DNA of 64,000 nt. Source: Bradyrhizobium sp. 1. GTDB lineage: Bacteria > Pseudomonadota > Alphaproteobacteria > Rhizobiales > Xanthobacteraceae. The stretch is from assembly GCF_023073315.1 (NCBI RefSeq), contig NZ_JADPJH010000034.1, forward strand, positions 632,910-696,909. The letters run 5' to 3'. Within the stretch, counting starts at the first letter, position 1. Each line of letters starts with the position of its first letter. The translations under genes were made by a program, and so were the position numbers. Shown here piece by piece: positions 43,031 to 51,932 of the stretch. The notes beneath the pieces were generated by a model. The model was not told the origin of the DNA, searched no databases, and saw nothing but the letters and a program-made list of their open reading frames with translations.

Positions 43031-43169
43031 CTCGCATCTCACTGGGATCATTCAGGAAACAGCTGGATTCCACGGCCGCAATTCGTGGATTCGAACCGGA
43101 CGCGAGGTGCCTCCGTCCAACTGGGCACGCGGACCACAACGGACCGCCTCAACCCGGATGGAGTTTCAC

Positions 43170-43433
43170 ATGTCGATCAAGACCAAAATTGCCGCCATCG
43201 CTCTCGCCGCCCTCGCCGTCACCGGCACCATGGTGTCCACCACCTCGCAGGCGCAAGCCAAGCCGCCCGGCTGGGTCTGGGGTGTCGGCGCAGGCATCGC
43301 CACCGCCGCTGTGGTCGGCTCCGCGATCGCCGCCAGCAATGACCCCTATTATTACGGCTATCACCGCTGCGGCTGGGTCGCCCAGTACAACGCCTTCGGC
43401 CAGTACGTCGGCCGCGTTCGCAGCTGCTACTGA
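43170..43433 (+). CDS. Small secreted protein with Tyr/Cys tail
   Basis: An 87-residue exported protein. Signal peptide about residues 1-32 (LAALAVTGTMVSTTSQAQAK), a glycine/alanine hydrophobic core (GVGAGIATAAVVGSAIAA), then a polar tail with two cysteines (YHRCGWVAQYN...RVRSCY). This type is common in Bradyrhizobium and has no known function. GGAG lies 7 bp before ATG 43170; an ATG four codons upstream is less likely. Followed by a strong terminator hairpin. Confidence 0.75.
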   Translation: MSIKTKIAAIALAALAVTGTMVSTTSQAQAKPPGWVWGVGAGIATAAVVGSAIAASNDPYYYGYHRCGWVAQYNAFGQYVGRVRSCY

Positions 43434-43510
43434 TCCAGGTACCTGAGGCCGATCTCATCGTGGATCCCGCGTCCGACACGGGCGCCTCATCCACCCCGTG
43501 TCGTGCCCCC

Positions 43511-43549
43511 GACCCCGCCCGGCTGTCCCCCCGGGCGGGGTCATCTGTT
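43511..43549 (+). terminator. Strong GC hairpin terminator
   Basis: Perfect 12-bp stem GACCCCGCCCGG (43511-43522) and CCGGGCGGGGTC (43531-43542) with an 8-nt loop, then ATCTGTTT. It sits 77 bp after the small secreted-protein gene. Confidence 0.75.
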
Positions 43550-43806
43550 TCTGGGCCCGGGAATTTGTTGCAGTCCCGTCACACAGCGATGCCAACGATT
43601 CCCTGCGGCAATCCGCACCAGTTGCTATTGCGAATTAATCGCAATAAGGTTTGCAGCAAGCTGAGGGGCTTGGGAAGAAATCGCGTGGAATCGGGATCAT
43701 CCGATCCGATCGCGGCGGCAACCAAGACCTGATGACAGGGCGGCTGCGAATCGGCAGGGATGTTGGTTGCGGCGGATGGGTCCATTCGCGTTTGGGGGCG
43801 TGCGTT

Positions 43807-45813
43807 TTGACGTTGAGAGGTCACCGTTACAAATATTTGCGGACGGCCGCGGCGATTGCCTCGGGCGTGATGGCGTTTCCGGGCGCAGGCTTTGCCGCCG
43901 ACCTGCCGCTGAAGGCACGCACCGCGAAAACCCTCTACGACTGGACCGGCTTCTATGTCGGCGGCCATTCCGGCTATGGCGATGCGAGCTTTGGAGCCGG
44001 CACCAATGCACTGCCCTTGCAGGGCGTGATCCTGCCGCCAAGCGCGACTGGACTGAACGGCGGCTATCAGCTCGGCTATAATCGCCAGCTCGCAAACCGC
44101 GTGGTGCTCGGCATCGAAGCGGACTCCACCTTCAGTGGCGCACGCGACATCGTCGCGCATGAGCGGTCACCGGCGCCCTTCAACACCACGATCGACTATG
44201 TCGGCACCGTGCGCGGCCGCATCGGTTATGCGTTCGACCGTTTCATGCCCTTCGTCACCGGCGGTTTCGCCTGGGGCCACACGCATATCAACGTCAACGA
44301 TGCCGACGGAATCTCGGAGCTGTTTCCGGTCGGAAAGTATCAGACCGGATGGACGGCGGGACTCGGCCTCGAATTCGCTGTCAGCGGCAATTGGACCGCA
44401 AAGGCCGAATACGATTACGTCGCGTTGTCGCGCCGAAGCTACGACCTCAGCAGCTTTGGCCTCGGCAATGTCGATGTCGAGCCGCGCGTTCACCTGTTCA
44501 AGCTCGGCCTCAACTACCAATTTGGCGATACGCCCTGGATGGCGCCGATCAACGGCAAGACGAAACTGCCGGAATCCAGTGACTGGAATGTCCACGCGCA
44601 GACGACCGTGCTGCCGCAGGGCTACGGGCCGATCCACTCGCCCTATGCAAGTCCGCAGAGCCTGCCCGGCGGAGGCCAGTTTCAGGCGACGTGGACCACG
44701 ACAGCCTTCCTCGGCGCGCGGCTGTGGGACGGCGGCGAGTTCTATTTCAATCCGGAGTTGGCCCAGGGTTTTGGCCTCAACGGCACGCTGGGACTTGCGG
44801 GCTTCTCGAACGGCGAGGCGCAGAAGGCCGGCGCGCCGTTCCCGAAGATTCGCGCGCAGCGCTACTACTTCAAGCAGACTTTTGGCCTCGGCGGCGAGCA
44901 GGAAGAGGTCCCGGACGCTCCGAACCAGCTTGCCGGCAAGCGCGACATCGACCGCGTCACACTGATCGTCGGCCGCTTCGCCGTCGGTGATTTCTTCGAC
45001 GGCAACTCATACGCAAAAGACCCCCGCGCCGACTTCATGAACTGGGCGATGTGGGCCTCGGCCGCATACGACTTCCCCGCCGACCTTCCGGGTTACACCC
45101 GCGGCGCTATTGTCGAGCTCAATCGCAAGGACTGGGCCGTGCGCGGCGGTCTGTTCCAGGTCCCCGATGCGCCCAACAGCGATACACTGGTCTACAAGAC
45201 GGGCGGCGCGGTCGTCGAATTCGAGGAGCGCCATGCGATCTTCGAGCAGCCGGGTAAACTGCGCGTCGGCGCTTTTACCAACAGCGGCAACACCGCGAAC
45301 TACAATGACGTCGTTGCGCAGGCGGCCGCCAACCCCGCGCTCGACATCAACGCCATCGCGACCGCGAACCAGCGCACGCGCTCCAAATACGGCTTCTACG
45401 TCAATCTCGAGCAGCAGCTCGTCAACGATGTCGGCCTGTTCGCCCGCGCGAGCTGGAACGACGGCCAGAACCAGATTCTCTCCTTCACCGATATCGACCG
45501 CAGCGTTTCAGGCGGCCTCTCGGTCAAGGGCAGCCGCTGGGGCCGGCCGGACGATACGATCGGCATCGGCGGCGCCATCAACGGCCTGTCGGACGCGCAT
45601 CGCGCTTTCCTTGCCGCAGGCGGCACCGGCCTGCTGATCGGCGACGGCCAGCTCAACTATCGCAACGAACGTATTCTCGAAGCGTATTACGCCTACTCCG
45701 TGGTCAGGAACGTGACCCTCACCGCCGACTATCAGCTGATCGTCAACCCCGCCTACAACGCCGATCGTGGACCGGTGTCGATCTTCTCGGGACGCTTGCA
45801 CGCCGAATTCTGA
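43807..45813 (+). CDS. Outer-membrane protein: OmpA-like barrel fused to an OprB porin
   Basis: A roughly 668-residue outer-membrane protein. Signal peptide ends FAA about residue 31. The first domain (about 45-241) is an eight-strand OMP_b-brl barrel (WTGFYVGGHSGYG at its start, VHLFKLGLNYQFGD at its end), the type found in RopB/Omp31-like proteins. The second domain (about 288-668) is an OprB-type carbohydrate-selective porin (TAFLGARLWDGGEFYFNPELAQGFGL, then GGLSVKGSRWGRPDDTIGIG). Two membrane barrels in one chain is unusual. The TTG at 43807 gives the best signal peptide and has GGGGG upstream; an ATG at 43732 is the alternative. Confidence 0.82.
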   Translation: MTLRGHRYKYLRTAAAIASGVMAFPGAGFAADLPLKARTAKTLYDWTGFYVGGHSGYGDASFGAGTNALPLQGVILPPSATGLNGGYQLGYNRQLANRVVLGIEADSTFSGARDIVAHERSPAPFNTTIDYVGTVRGRIGYAFDRFMPFVTGGFAWGHTHINVNDADGISELFPVGKYQTGWTAGLGLEFAVSGNWTAKAEYDYVALSRRSYDLSSFGLGNVDVEPRVHLFKLGLNYQFGDTPWMAPINGKTKLPESSDWNVHAQTTVLPQGYGPIHSPYASPQSLPGGGQFQATWTTTAFLGARLWDGGEFYFNPELAQGFGLNGTLGLAGFSNGEAQKAGAPFPKIRAQRYYFKQTFGLGGEQEEVPDAPNQLAGKRDIDRVTLIVGRFAVGDFFDGNSYAKDPRADFMNWAMWASAAYDFPADLPGYTRGAIVELNRKDWAVRGGLFQVPDAPNSDTLVYKTGGAVVEFEERHAIFEQPGKLRVGAFTNSGNTANYNDVVAQAAANPALDINAIATANQRTRSKYGFYVNLEQQLVNDVGLFARASWNDGQNQILSFTDIDRSVSGGLSVKGSRWGRPDDTIGIGGAINGLSDAHRAFLAAGGTGLLIGDGQLNYRNERILEAYYAYSVVRNVTLTADYQLIVNPAYNADRGPVSIFSGRLHAEF

Positions 45814-45891
45814 CCGACTCCACCGTTCCGGTGTGACAATTTGGGTCGGAACCGGGCAAATCGCGCATGGAGTTCATATATAAGGGGCTCG

Positions 45892-45909
45892 GCCCGGCGT
45901 CCGCCGGGC
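45892..45909. other. Perfect 8-bp hairpin before the CNNM gene
   Basis: GCCCGGCG-TC-CGCCGGGC. It lies 78 bp after the porin gene and 25 bp before the CNNM start. No T-run follows, so it could be a weak terminator, part of a leader, or a repeat remnant. Confidence 0.4.
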
Positions 45910-45934
45910 TCGATATCCCTCACCGTTGCGCAAA

Positions 45935-47230
45935 ATGTTGTCCGTCGAAATCATCATCGTCGTCGTCCTGATCGTCATCAACGGCCTGCTGTCCATGTCC
46001 GAGCTGGCCGTGGTGTCGTCCCGCCCGGCCCGGCTGTCGATGCTCGCCGCCAAGGGCGTGCGCGGCGCCGAGCGGGCGCTGACGCTGGCCGCCGATCCCG
46101 GCAAATTCCTCTCGACGGTGCAGATCGGTATCACGCTGGTCGGCGTGCTCTCGGGCGCGTTTTCCGGCGCGACGCTCGGACAGCGGCTGACGCTATGGCT
46201 GGTCGAGCTTGGTCTCTCCCCCGGCGTTGCCGACATCGTCGGCGTCGGCCTCGTGGTCACGCTGATCACCTATGCGACGCTGATCGTCGGCGAGCTGGTG
46301 CCGAAACAGGTGGCGCTGCGCGACCCCGAGAGCATCGCGGTCAAGGTTGCGCCGGCGATGCACTTGCTGGCGAAGGTTTCGCTGCCGCTGGTCTTCCTGC
46401 TCGATCTCTCCGGCAAGCTGATCCTCACGCTGCTCGGCCAGGGCGGCAAGTCCGAGGAGAAGGTCTCGGAGGACGAGATCCATCACCTCGTCAGCGAAGC
46501 CGAGAACGCAGGCGTGCTCGAGTCGGGCGAAAAGGAGATGATCGCGGGCGTGATGCGGCTCGGCGACCGGCCGGTCGGCGCGATCATGACGCCACGCACC
46601 GAGGTCAACGAGATCGACCTGCGCGATACCCCGGAGGCCATTCACGAGACCATCGTCAAGAGCCCGCATTCGCGCTTTCCGGTCTCGGACGGCGATCGCG
46701 ACAAGCCGATCGGCGTGCTCCAGGCCAAGGATCTGCTGATCGCCTATATGAGCGAACGCACGCCCGATCTGCGCGCGTTGGTGCGCGAGGCGCCCGGCAT
46801 CCCGGCATCGGCGGACGCGCGCGATGTGCTGGCCATCCTGAAGGCCGCGCCGGTTCACGTCGGTCTGGTCTACGACGAATACGGTGCCTTCGAAGGCATG
46901 GTGACGACCGCCGACATCCTCGAATCAATCGTCGGCGCCTTCCATTCCGAGGAGGGGCCGCCGGAGCCGGCCTATGTCAGACGCGCCGACGATTCGCTGC
47001 TGGTCGCAGGCTGGATGCCGGTCGATGAGTTCGGCGAGCTGCTCGGCATCGAGCTGCCGCCACACCGCTACAACACGGTGGCGGGCCTGGTGCTGCAACA
47101 GTTCAGCGTGCTGCCAAATGTCGGCGATGCGTTCGACTTCGCCGGCTGGCACGTCGAGGTGGTCGACCTAGACGGCCGAAGGATCGACAAGATTCTGGCG
47201 AGCCGGCTCAGTGAGGTCGAGACCGGGTGA
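45935..47230 (+). CDS. CNNM/CBS-domain ion transporter (hemolysin C/CorC family)
   Basis: A 431-residue protein. The N-terminal CNNM (DUF21) transmembrane domain (about 1-180; ingress LLSMSELAVVSSRPARL, then GELVPKQVALR) is followed by a CBS pair (about 205-330; MTPRTEVNEID, FPVSDGDRDKPIGVLQAKDLL) and a CorC_HlyC domain (about 345-430; LPPHRYNTVAGLVL). CNNM proteins move Mg2+ or Na+. The ATG at 45935 is preferred over an upstream TTG. It is convergent with the PilZ gene, and a small GAGCGA/TCGCTC hairpin at 47248-47267 lies between them. Confidence 0.93.
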   Translation: MLSVEIIIVVVLIVINGLLSMSELAVVSSRPARLSMLAAKGVRGAERALTLAADPGKFLSTVQIGITLVGVLSGAFSGATLGQRLTLWLVELGLSPGVADIVGVGLVVTLITYATLIVGELVPKQVALRDPESIAVKVAPAMHLLAKVSLPLVFLLDLSGKLILTLLGQGGKSEEKVSEDEIHHLVSEAENAGVLESGEKEMIAGVMRLGDRPVGAIMTPRTEVNEIDLRDTPEAIHETIVKSPHSRFPVSDGDRDKPIGVLQAKDLLIAYMSERTPDLRALVREAPGIPASADARDVLAILKAAPVHVGLVYDEYGAFEGMVTTADILESIVGAFHSEEGPPEPAYVRRADDSLLVAGWMPVDEFGELLGIELPPHRYNTVAGLVLQQFSVLPNVGDAFDFAGWHVEVVDLDGRRIDKILASRLSEVETG

Positions 47231-47272
47231 GCGCTGTCTTTTCCTTCGAGCGAAAATTTAATCGCTCATCCC

Positions 47273-47512
47273 CTACCCGAACCTCACCCCGATCCGCTTC
47301 TCCTTGCGCCAGACCACCGTGCAAGCCAGATGCTTTCCGTCGGCCTGGATGAACAGGGTGAAGTGTTCGGGGATGCCGACCGGGCTGGTGACATCGAGGG
47401 CTGCACCCGTGTCCGAGAAATTGCGGACGGTGCAGGAGATCGCGCCGCCGCCGAACTCGATGGTTCCGGCCTTCAGCACGCGGTGCCTGGTTTTATCGCG
47501 TCGCTCGTCCAT
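47273..47512 (-). CDS. PilZ-domain protein
   Basis: A 79-residue single PilZ domain. The c-di-GMP-binding motifs are present: R-x3-R in the KTRHRVLKAG segment and D/N-x-S-x-x-G in NFSDTGAALDV, followed by the beta-barrel strands to GVRFG. A stand-alone c-di-GMP effector or adaptor. It could be read with the EAL protein at 12 kb in the same signalling network, but no link is visible. Confidence 0.88.
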   Translation of the reverse strand: MDERRDKTRHRVLKAGTIEFGGGAISCTVRNFSDTGAALDVTSPVGIPEHFTLFIQADGKHLACTVVWRKEKRIGVRFG

Positions 47513-47617
47513 GGGGCCAATTTACACCCAAAGCTGACACAGACCTTAAAACCTCAACCCTTCCCTGTGAATTCGGACTGCCACGGCACCGGTCGGTACC
47601 ATGCGGTGGATCGCCTA

Positions 47618-47735
47618 AAGCGCGATGAGATGGGAATAAATCGTCATCGCGCTTCAGGTTGTTGTTTGAGCATGATCTTTTCGGAAAACCGCTTCGCACT
47701 TTGCGCTAACGCGGCCCTCCAGGTCCGGATCATGC
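47618..47735. repeat. Composite palindromic repeat
   Basis: Two parts. First, a hairpin with arms AAGCGCGATGA (47618-47628) and TCATCGCGCTT (47644-47654). Second, a unit bounded by GAGCATGATC and GATCATGCT (47668-47735) with core GCACTTTGCGCTAACGCGGC; this unit recurs, with an internal insertion, at 56373-56468. Noncoding. Confidence 0.75.
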
Positions 47736-47736
47736 T

Positions 47737-49410
47737 TTACATCGCCGGCTGGAACGTCCCGGTCTGCGCCATGCGCCAGGCGTCGCGAAACCGCGGGTCT
47801 TCGGTGCCCTCGATCAGTTCGCCCGGACGCAGCGACGGATAGAGCTGCGCGAAGGATTGCACATGGGTCGTCGAGGTGCGCTGGCTGAAGTGGACCGGGC
47901 GGAGCTGCTGCGGATGTTCGAGGCCGGCCGCGGCGATCAGCTCGGTCAGCGAGTGCAGCGTCGCGTGATGGTAATTGTGGACGCGATCGATCTTGAGCGG
48001 CACGTAGAGCGCGCGCGCCCGGGTCGGATCCTGCGTCGCGACGCCGGTCGGGCAGCGGTCGGTGTGGCAGCTCAGCGACTGGATGCAGCCGAGCGAGAAC
48101 ATGAACCCGCGTGCCGAGTTGCAATAGTCAGCGCCGATCGCCATCGCGCGCGCCATGTCGAAGGCGGTCGCGATCTTGCCGGAGGCGCCGATCTTGATGC
48201 GGTCGCGCGCGTTGATGCCGATCAGCGCGTTATGGACGAAACTGACGCCCTCGCGCATCGGCATGCCGAGATGATCCATGAACTCCAGCGGCGCGGCGCC
48301 GGTGCCGCCTTCGTTGCCGTCGACGACGATGAAATCCGGATAGATGCCGGTCTCCAGCATCGCCTTGCAGATCGCCAGAAATTCCCAGGGATGGCCGATG
48401 CACAGCTTGAAGCCGGCCGGCTTGCCGCCGGAGAGCTTTCGCATTTCGGCGATGAACTGCATCATGCCAACAGGCGTCGAGAAGGCGCGGTGCGAGGCCG
48501 GCGAGATGCAATCCTCGCCCATGGCAACGCCGCGGATCTTTGAAATCTCCTCCGAGACTTTTGCCGCCGGCAGCACGCCGCCATGACCGGGCTTGGCGCC
48601 CTGGCTGATCTTGAGCTCGACCATCTTGATCTGGTCCTGGCTCGCAACGCGCGCGAAGGCCTCCGGATCGAAGGTGCCGTCAAGATGGCGGCAACCGAAA
48701 TAGCCCGAGCCGATCTCCCAGATGATGTCGCCGCCCATCTCCTTGTGATAGGGGCTGAAGCCGCCCTCGCCGGTGTCGTGGGCGAAGCCGCCCTTCTTCG
48801 CGCCGGCATTGAGCGCGCGCACCGCATTTGGGCTGAGCGCGCCGAAGCTCATGGCCGAGATGTTGAACACCGAGGCCGAATACGGCTGCTTGCAGTCGGG
48901 ACCGCCGATGGTGATGCGGAATCTCTCCTCCGCATGCGCCTTCGGCGCGACCGAGTGATGCATCCACTCATAGCCCTCGCGGTAGACGTCCTCCTGGGTA
49001 CCGAACGGCCGCTTGTCGAGCTGCATCTTGGCGCGCTGGTAAACCAGCGAGCGGGTATCGCGCGAGAACGGCATGCCGTCCTTCTCGCTCTCGAAGAAAT
49101 ACTGCCGCATCTCCGGGCGTATCTCTTCGAGCAGGAAGCGCATGTGCGCCGAGATCGGGTAGTTGCGCAGGACCGCATGGCCCTTCTGCATGAGATCGCG
49201 GATGCCGAGCAGCGTCAGGGCACCGAAGATCACGATCGGGATCAGCAGGATGTCGAAGATCTTGCGGTCGGCGATGCCGATGCCGATCAAGAGCGCAGTG
49301 ACCACCGCGCAGATCGTCAGGATGATGAAGCGCGGCGAAAATGGAAGCAGCAGGGTTTCCATCAGCCCTTCGGGCGAAGCTTGCGTCTTGTTCTCGTTGG
49401 CCACGACCAC
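47737..49410 (-). CDS. FMN-binding glutamate synthase family protein, membrane-anchored
   Basis: A 557-residue protein. Two N-terminal membrane helices (about 25-43 and 50-66) precede a GltB-like FMN barrel (about 150-510): SFGALSPNAVRALNAGA, VDGNEGGTGAAPLEFMDHLG, and the cysteine cluster CIQSLSCHTDRCPTG, likely a 3Fe-4S site. No glutaminase domain exists, so it cannot use glutamine directly and is not classical GOGAT; the electron donor is unknown. It starts with GTG (49410 or 49404), with GAGAGGGA upstream. A 13-bp palindrome lies between a TATTAT -10 box and the start. Confidence 0.88.
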   Translation of the reverse strand: MVVANENKTQASPEGLMETLLLPFSPRFIILTICAVVTALLIGIGIADRKIFDILLIPIVIFGALTLLGIRDLMQKGHAVLRNYPISAHMRFLLEEIRPEMRQYFFESEKDGMPFSRDTRSLVYQRAKMQLDKRPFGTQEDVYREGYEWMHHSVAPKAHAEERFRITIGGPDCKQPYSASVFNISAMSFGALSPNAVRALNAGAKKGGFAHDTGEGGFSPYHKEMGGDIIWEIGSGYFGCRHLDGTFDPEAFARVASQDQIKMVELKISQGAKPGHGGVLPAAKVSEEISKIRGVAMGEDCISPASHRAFSTPVGMMQFIAEMRKLSGGKPAGFKLCIGHPWEFLAICKAMLETGIYPDFIVVDGNEGGTGAAPLEFMDHLGMPMREGVSFVHNALIGINARDRIKIGASGKIATAFDMARAMAIGADYCNSARGFMFSLGCIQSLSCHTDRCPTGVATQDPTRARALYVPLKIDRVHNYHHATLHSLTELIAAAGLEHPQQLRPVHFSQRTSTTHVQSFAQLYPSLRPGELIEGTEDPRFRDAWRMAQTGTFQPAM

Positions 49411-49418
49411 GTCCCTCT

Positions 49419-49431
49419 CGTCAGACTGACG
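49419..49431. promoter_or_regulatory. 13-bp palindrome at the start of the FMN-enzyme gene
   Basis: CGTCAGACTGACG, perfect 6-bp arms around one base. It lies 9 bp upstream of the GTG at 49410, just downstream of a TATTAT box on the minus strand (49435-49440). Position suggests a repressor site or a leader hairpin. Confidence 0.4.
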
Positions 49432-49562
49432 GGGTATAATACGCCCGCGCCACGTCCATGGATATGACGCGGGTGGCTTGAGGCTACCGAATTCGGATGC
49501 TGCAAATCAATCGGTCCGGACACGTGTTTTTGCAGTGCAATAGATTCAAATGAAATGACAGA

Positions 49563-50477
49563 TCAGTGACCATGCGGCTGCGCCTCGTGCGGAATCACGC
49601 CGTGCCGCTCAAGGCCGCCTTGCGCCAGCCAGGCATCAGTGCTCGCGACCGCGCGCTCGATATGGTCGTCCGTGCGCGAGAAATCGTAAGGTGACCCCAC
49701 CAGCGGACAGAGCGGCGGCACCACGACATATTCGATGTCGGACGCGAGCCCTTCGAGCTCGGCCACCAATTGTCGCGCGATCAGCAGCGTCAGCGCATGC
49801 AGGGCGTTGGCGACAGCGCCGATCGGCGGATCCTTCACCGCGCAGGCGTGCCCGGTCGGCAGCACGACCAGCCGTTTTGCGCCTTTCTGGATCGCGACCC
49901 GGACCGGCGTGTTCGAGGAGAGCGCACCGTCGGCGAGGTAACGATCACGATAATAGACCGGCGAGAATGCGCCGGGAATCGCGGTGGACGCCAGGATTGC
50001 CTCCACTGTCGATCCCTCCGACAGCACCACGCTCTCGCCGGAGACGAAATCGGTGGTCACGATGTGCACGGGCAACGCGGCATCTTCGAGCTTGCGATAG
50101 GGTATATGGTCCTCGACCAGCTTGCGGACGCCGTCATGGGGAATCAGGAAATCCCGCCGCCACATGAATCCGGCGAGGCTCTTCCAGGTGACCGGGAAGA
50201 CGTCATGACGCTTCAGCCCGCGCCAGACCGCTTCAAGCCCGAGCACGCCCTTGAGCGAGGGATCGCCGGCATAAAACGCGCCGTTGATTGCGCCCACGCT
50301 GGAGCCGACCACGAGATCGGCGACGACCCCGTGCCTCACCAGCGAATGCATCATCCCGACCTGGATCGCTCCAAAACTGCCGCCGCCCGCCAGCACGAAG
50401 GCAGTCGGCTTCGGTGGACGGCCATGGTCGATCACGGACAAGGCGTGCGCAGCTCCCCAGCTCTCGCATTGCAGCAT
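49563..50477 (-). CDS. Patatin-like phospholipase
   Basis: A 304-residue Ser-Asp dyad lipase of the patatin/RssA group. Oxyanion loop GGGSFGAIQVG, nucleophile GSSVG (about residue 62), catalytic Asp in YLADGALSSNTPV. No signal peptide is visible; RssA-like proteins are cytoplasmic or inner-membrane associated. The start ATG 50477 is chosen because upstream in-frame sequence is repeat-derived. Substrate unknown. Confidence 0.9.
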   Translation of the reverse strand: MLQCESWGAAHALSVIDHGRPPKPTAFVLAGGGSFGAIQVGMMHSLVRHGVVADLVVGSSVGAINGAFYAGDPSLKGVLGLEAVWRGLKRHDVFPVTWKSLAGFMWRRDFLIPHDGVRKLVEDHIPYRKLEDAALPVHIVTTDFVSGESVVLSEGSTVEAILASTAIPGAFSPVYYRDRYLADGALSSNTPVRVAIQKGAKRLVVLPTGHACAVKDPPIGAVANALHALTLLIARQLVAELEGLASDIEYVVVPPLCPLVGSPYDFSRTDDHIERAVASTDAWLAQGGLERHGVIPHEAQPHGH

Positions 50478-50604
50478 CGCGGCGAGATTTTGGCACGAGC
50501 ATATAGCAGCGCTCAGGAAGGCGGCGCCAATAACAAAGTCGGGGGATGATGGTAAGAGGTGGTGGCTGGTGAGTGTGCGAGCCGCGCCTCTCGCCACACT
50601 CTCC

Positions 50605-50745
50605 GCTGTCATCCCCGCGAACGCGGGGATCCATAACCGCAGGGAGAGGTTGTAGCGCGAAGCTCTCAACTCCGAGTCGTCGCCAAACGACTTCCTGTGG
50701 CTATGGGTCCCGGATCTGCGCTTACGCTTGTCCGGGACGACACTG
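50605..50745. repeat. Intergenic repeat upstream of patatin gene
   Basis: The 308-bp gap 50478-50785 holds a noncoding palindromic repeat. It includes the hairpin CCCGCG-AA-CGCGGG (50614-50627) and an inverted relation between GGATCCATA and TATGGGTCC. The rest of the gap shows nothing else. Confidence 0.6.
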
Positions 50746-50785
50746 ATGTTGTGGCTAACGTGCCGCGATCGAACCCGAGCCGCGC

Positions 50786-51559
50786 TTAGCGCTCGACGAA
50801 CGCCTTCTCGATCACGAAGTGACCAGGCTTGTTGCCGCTTCCCTCGATGAAGTCGCGGCCTTCGAACATCACCTTCAGCTCTTCGAGCATCGCCGGGCTG
50901 CCGCACATCATGACGCGGTCGGTTGCAATGTCGAGCGGGCCCTGGCCGATGTCGTTGAAGATCTGCTCGGAGTTGATGAGGTCGGTGATGCGGCCGCGGT
51001 TCTTGAAGGGCTCGCGGGTCACGGTCGGATAATAGATCAGCTTGTCCGCAAGCAGCTCGCCGAACAGCTCGTCCTCGCGCAGGGAGGCAACGAGCTTCTC
51101 GCCATAGGCGAGCTCGGAGACCTGGCGGCAGCCGTGGACAAGCACGATGCTGTCGAACTGGTCATAGACCTCGGGGTCCTTGATCAGGCTGGCGAACGGC
51201 GCGAGGCCGGTGCCGGTCGAGAGCAGCATCAGCCGCTTGCCGGGGATGAGATTGTCGGTGATCAGCGTGCCGGTCGCCTTGCGGCCGACCAGGATGGTAT
51301 CGCCTTCCTTGATCTTCTGGAGGCGCGAGGTCAGCGGGCCGTCCTGAACCTTGATCGAGAAGAACTCGAGCTCTTCCTCGTGGTTGGCGCTCGCCATGCT
51401 GTAGGCGCGCAGCAGCGGACGGCCGTCGATCTCGAGGCCGATCATCGCGAACTGGCCGTTCTGGAAGCGGAAGCCGGTGTCGCGCGTGGCGCGGAAGCTG
51501 AACAACGTGTCGGTCCAGTGCTGGACGGACAGAACCTTCTCTCGGTAAAACGCGCTCAT
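50786..51559 (-). CDS. fpr: Ferredoxin-NADP+ reductase
   Basis: A 257-residue FAD enzyme that passes electrons between NADPH and ferredoxin/flavodoxin. FAD-binding RAYSMAS (the bacterial subclass form of RxYS), then the GPLTSRLQ loop, NADP-binding STGTGLAPF, VHGCRQ and the CGSPAML motif. The C-terminus ends in FVER, the subclass-typical short extension. ATG 51559 gives MSAFYREKVLSV, the expected start. Length is standard. Confidence 0.95.
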   Translation of the reverse strand: MSAFYREKVLSVQHWTDTLFSFRATRDTGFRFQNGQFAMIGLEIDGRPLLRAYSMASANHEEELEFFSIKVQDGPLTSRLQKIKEGDTILVGRKATGTLITDNLIPGKRLMLLSTGTGLAPFASLIKDPEVYDQFDSIVLVHGCRQVSELAYGEKLVASLREDELFGELLADKLIYYPTVTREPFKNRGRITDLINSEQIFNDIGQGPLDIATDRVMMCGSPAMLEELKVMFEGRDFIEGSGNKPGHFVIEKAFVER

Positions 51560-51932
51560 GATTTTCGATATTCCGAATAATTGCGGTTTTAGGGCAAAAG
51601 CGTTGCCCGGCCCTGAAAACGGGCGGACACCATTGCCATGGCGGAGGATTTCTTGGGTGTGATCTACGCCATTGAGACCAATAATCAACCTCGTTTCGGA
51701 TGCAATTGATGCCGATCAAACCGGCATTTGCGCGGGAAACGGCCGCATCATTAACGGATTTGCTGCCCAACCTGCCCTGAGGGCAATTTCTTTTCCCTGT
51801 GAGGTGCAATCGCAGCACTTAATTTCCGTCTTGCTCGCGAGAAGTTCATTAAGAATAGCTCTGATTTTCACCCCGGTTTGGCGCCGTTTCCCGCATTTTT
51901 GCGGCTTCTGGCGACAGGAATGAAGAAGACAC
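51560..51932. other. Divergent promoter region of fpr, no gene seen
   Basis: A 373-bp gap, less GC-rich around 51780-51900. No credible coding frame, tRNA or palindromic operator. It must hold the promoters of fpr and the ATP-grasp gene. Confidence 0.45.
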
